The notes beneath the pieces were generated by a model. That model saw only the letters and a list, made by a program, of their open reading frames with translations, had not been told where the DNA came from and made no database searches. Below are positions 62,438-64,000 of a stretch of DNA of 64,000 bases, in pieces. The position numbers and the translations under genes are program-made. The stretch is from Actinomycetales bacterium (GTDB lineage: Bacteria; Actinomycetota; Actinomycetes; Actinomycetales; Dermatophilaceae). Positions within the stretch are counted from its first letter, which is position 1. Each line of letters opens with the position of its first letter. Location of the stretch: positions 1 to 64,000 of the forward strand of contig JADJVI010000046.1 in the NCBI GenBank assembly GCA_016710645.1, read 5' to 3'.

Positions 62438-63588
62438 ACACTCCCGTGCGCATGGACCTCCTCGGTCCCGACGACGACCTGCTCTCATTGGTCGGTCGCC
62501 GTGCGTATGTCGGCGACGACCCTGCGGGTTCCCTCCTCGCGCTGGTCGCGGCAGCGGTGGATCATCCGATCCCCCCTGCCCAGTCCAAACGTCGGCGTCG
62601 GCGCTTTGGGCTGGGTGCCTTCGCGACGGTCGCTTTCCTGGCGTCGGGTGCCAGTGTCGCCGCGGCCGTGTCCGACAGCCTGCCCAGGGTCGAGGGCTCC
62701 GTTATCGCAATGCAACCGGCCAGCCCGATCGCTGGCTCGATGCCCGACGCCGTGAACCCGTCGGGAGGACTCGACTCGTTCGTGCGTCCGGCCAGGGGCC
62801 CTGTCAACCCCACCGTGCCAGGTGGTGTGACCAGCGGTGACCCGATGACTGCCGTCGCTCCCGCCCCCCTTGCGAGCATCCTCCCGTGGGGGCAGGCGCG
62901 GGCGTCCGCTGCGGACCCTGTCGCCTGGCCGGGAGCCGGACCGCTTTCGACGATGGTGGCCGGCGCGGCCGACGTCGGGCCTTCGGTGGCAGCGGCTCCG
63001 CCTGAGTCGGCTGGACCCGTGAGTGGCCCGTCGCCGAGCGGCGCGGCAGCGAGTGCAGCTGCGCCGGGAGGGGCACCCCTGACAAGCACGCCCGCCGCCA
63101 ACGTGGCGGGGAAGACGAACCCGGGCTCATCGGGGGGAAGCCCCTCCGGATCGCTCCCTGGCGCCGGCACCGGAAACGCGGGCGGCTCGGGGAACTCTGG
63201 AAGCGTCGGCAACGGACAGTCGGGCCCCTCGGGCAACGGCGCCGGGAACTCGGGCAACGCCGGCAATGGCTCCGCGGGCAAACCGGCCAATGGCAACGCG
63301 AGCATGCCGGGTAACCCCACAGCGAAGTCTGGTTCCGCCCGCGCCGCTGCCACCGGCGCCGCCAATGCCAGTAAGGCAAACCCCGGCACCGCCAACGCAA
63401 ACAACAATGCCAGTGTCGGCGCCGCCAGCAATGCCAACGCCAGCAATGCCAACGCCAGTGCCGGCACCGCCACTGCTGGCAACCCGGCAACCGGCGCCAC
63501 CGGCAACGGCGGCGGCGCGAAGTCCGCTGCCCCGGGTGCGACCAGGGCTACCACCGCGACCGGCGGATTGAGCGCGGCGCCTCGGTAG
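62434..63588 (+). CDS. Membrane anti-sigma factor, RsdA-like, with low-complexity exterior
   Basis: 384 residues. A short cytoplasmic part (1-50: DLLGPDDDLLSLVGRRAYVGDDPAGSLLALVAAAVD) that would hold the sigma factor, a basic stop (KRRRRRFGLG), one membrane helix (AFATVAFLASGASVAAAV, 62-80) and about 300 external residues made almost only of Ala, Gly, Ser, Asn and Pro, with repeated G-N-S-G and N-A-N-A-S units near the end. Position and topology match RsdA of SigD; the exported tail is far longer and simpler. It is translationally coupled to the sigma gene (GTGA). Confidence 0.75.
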   Translation: MNTPVRMDLLGPDDDLLSLVGRRAYVGDDPAGSLLALVAAAVDHPIPPAQSKRRRRRFGLGAFATVAFLASGASVAAAVSDSLPRVEGSVIAMQPASPIAGSMPDAVNPSGGLDSFVRPARGPVNPTVPGGVTSGDPMTAVAPAPLASILPWGQARASAADPVAWPGAGPLSTMVAGAADVGPSVAAAPPESAGPVSGPSPSGAAASAAAPGGAPLTSTPAANVAGKTNPGSSGGSPSGSLPGAGTGNAGGSGNSGSVGNGQSGPSGNGAGNSGNAGNGSAGKPANGNASMPGNPTAKSGSARAAATGAANASKANPGTANANNNASVGAASNANASNANASAGTATAGNPATGATGNGGGAKSAAPGATRATTATGGLSAAPR

Positions 63589-63591
63589 ACT
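63586..63591 (+). promoter_or_regulatory. Leaderless-type -10 box for guaB
   Basis: TAGACT lies 6 bases before the ATG at 63598. Its TAG is also the stop codon of the upstream anti-sigma gene. Confidence 0.5.
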
Positions 63592-63597
63592 CCGGGG

Positions 63598-64000
63598 ATG
63601 ACCCCCGAGACGATCCGAGAGAGCGGGGACACCCCCTTCGCCCCCCTCGGCTTGACCTATGACGACGTCCTGTTGCTGCCCGGGGAGACCGACGTCATCC
63701 CCAGCGAGGTCGACACCACGACGCGGCTGACTCGTGAGATCTCGATCCGCATCCCGCTCGTCTCCGCGGCCATGGACACGGTGACCGAGTCACGGATGGC
63801 GATCAACATGGCGCGCCAGGGTGGGTTGGGCGTGCTGCATCGCAACCTGTCGATCGCCGATCAGGCCTACCAGGTCGACGTCGTCAAGCGCACCCAGACC
63901 GGGATGATCAGCAACCCGATCACCATCGGCCCGGACGCCACCCTCGAGGACCTCGACACCGTCTGCGGTCAATACCGGGTCTCCGGTCTGCCGGTCGTCG
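63598..64000 (+). CDS. guaB: IMP dehydrogenase, 5' part (runs off the window)
   Basis: First 134 codons from ATG 63598: PLGLTYDDVLLLPGETDVIPSEVD, the barrel start IPLVSAAMDTVTESRMAINMARQGGLGVLHRNL, and the beginning of a CBS domain (GMISNPITIGPDATLEDLDTVCGQYRVSGLPVV). It oxidises IMP to XMP on the way to GTP. The catalytic Cys loop lies beyond the window. Confidence 0.95.
   Translation, partial: MTPETIRESGDTPFAPLGLTYDDVLLLPGETDVIPSEVDTTTRLTREISIRIPLVSAAMDTVTESRMAINMARQGGLGVLHRNLSIADQAYQVDVVKRTQTGMISNPITIGPDATLEDLDTVCGQYRVSGLPVV

Overview
The window is chromosomal DNA from a high-GC actinobacterium. Gene order at the right end (glmS, acpS, nnr, alr, tsaE, tsaB, rimI, tsaD, groES, groEL, whiB, sigD-type sigma factor, anti-sigma, guaB) matches the conserved actinobacterial block that in Mycobacterium tuberculosis runs from about Rv3436c to Rv3411c. 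Leaderless promoters, GTG starts, TAT/lipoprotein exports and HadA/HadB next to rpmG and murB fit the same phylum. My guess at family level is Intrasporangiaceae (Janibacter/Tetrasphaera/Knoellia-like), but this is inference.

Layout. (1) 165-9346: a foreign block of about 9.2 kb bounded by perfect 18-bp inverted repeats. It carries a copper-resistance locus (sensor kinase and response regulator on the minus strand; SHOCT protein, multicopper oxidase, beta-propeller protein, small membrane protein, HMA chaperone and Cu+ P-type ATPase on the plus strand) plus a GNAT acetyltransferase. It appears to have jumped into a secreted subtilase gene: the two halves lie at 14-164 and 9347-12162 and rejoin in frame once a 3-bp duplication (CAC) is removed. 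Most copper genes carry single-base frameshifts in G/C runs. (2) 12.3-19.3 kb: alpha/beta hydrolase, cytochrome P450, class III aminotransferase, phosphatidylcholine-synthase-like enzyme, and a flippase-like membrane protein fused to a degenerate kinase domain. (3) 19.35-32.25 kb, minus strand: a tightly packed ten-gene signalling operon with TelA, a novel 204-aa protein, a CbbX/EccA-like AAA ATPase, GlnX-like sensor, GlnH-like lipoprotein, a 401-aa helical protein, PknG-like kinase, PP2C phosphatase, vWA protein and a zinc-ribbon FHA protein. It combines the mycobacterial GlnH-GlnX-PknG-FHA amino-acid sensing axis with the TelA/vWA/PP2C/kinase set known from Ter-type stress systems. (4) 32.3-36.3 kb: TauE exporter, two tRNAs, rpmG, an unannotated 29-codon gene with its own strong promoter and terminator, hadA, hadB, murB. 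(5) 36.3-43.6 kb: lipoprotein, GH1 beta-glucosidase, adenosine deaminase, DUF5709 protein, SulP transporter, transglycosylase-like protein. (6) 43.7-53.6 kb: coaA, glmS and the cell-wall and t6A tRNA-modification genes. (7) 53.6-59 kb: NagZ-like lipoprotein, ribokinase, a triple-repeat surface protein, SAM methyltransferase. (8) 59-64 kb: CIRCE-controlled groESL, whiB, sigD-like sigma factor and its anti-sigma factor, start of guaB.

The most unusual genome-scale signal is a very frequent, non-palindromic motif, GTATGCC (usually GTATGCCGT), with about 85 copies by eye between 11 and 61 kb in both orientations. Inside genes it is carried by rare codons (GCA, TAT). In two intergenic regions an inverted pair forms a terminator-like hairpin, exactly as DNA uptake sequences do in Neisseria and Pasteurellaceae. 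The motif is nearly absent from the inserted copper block.
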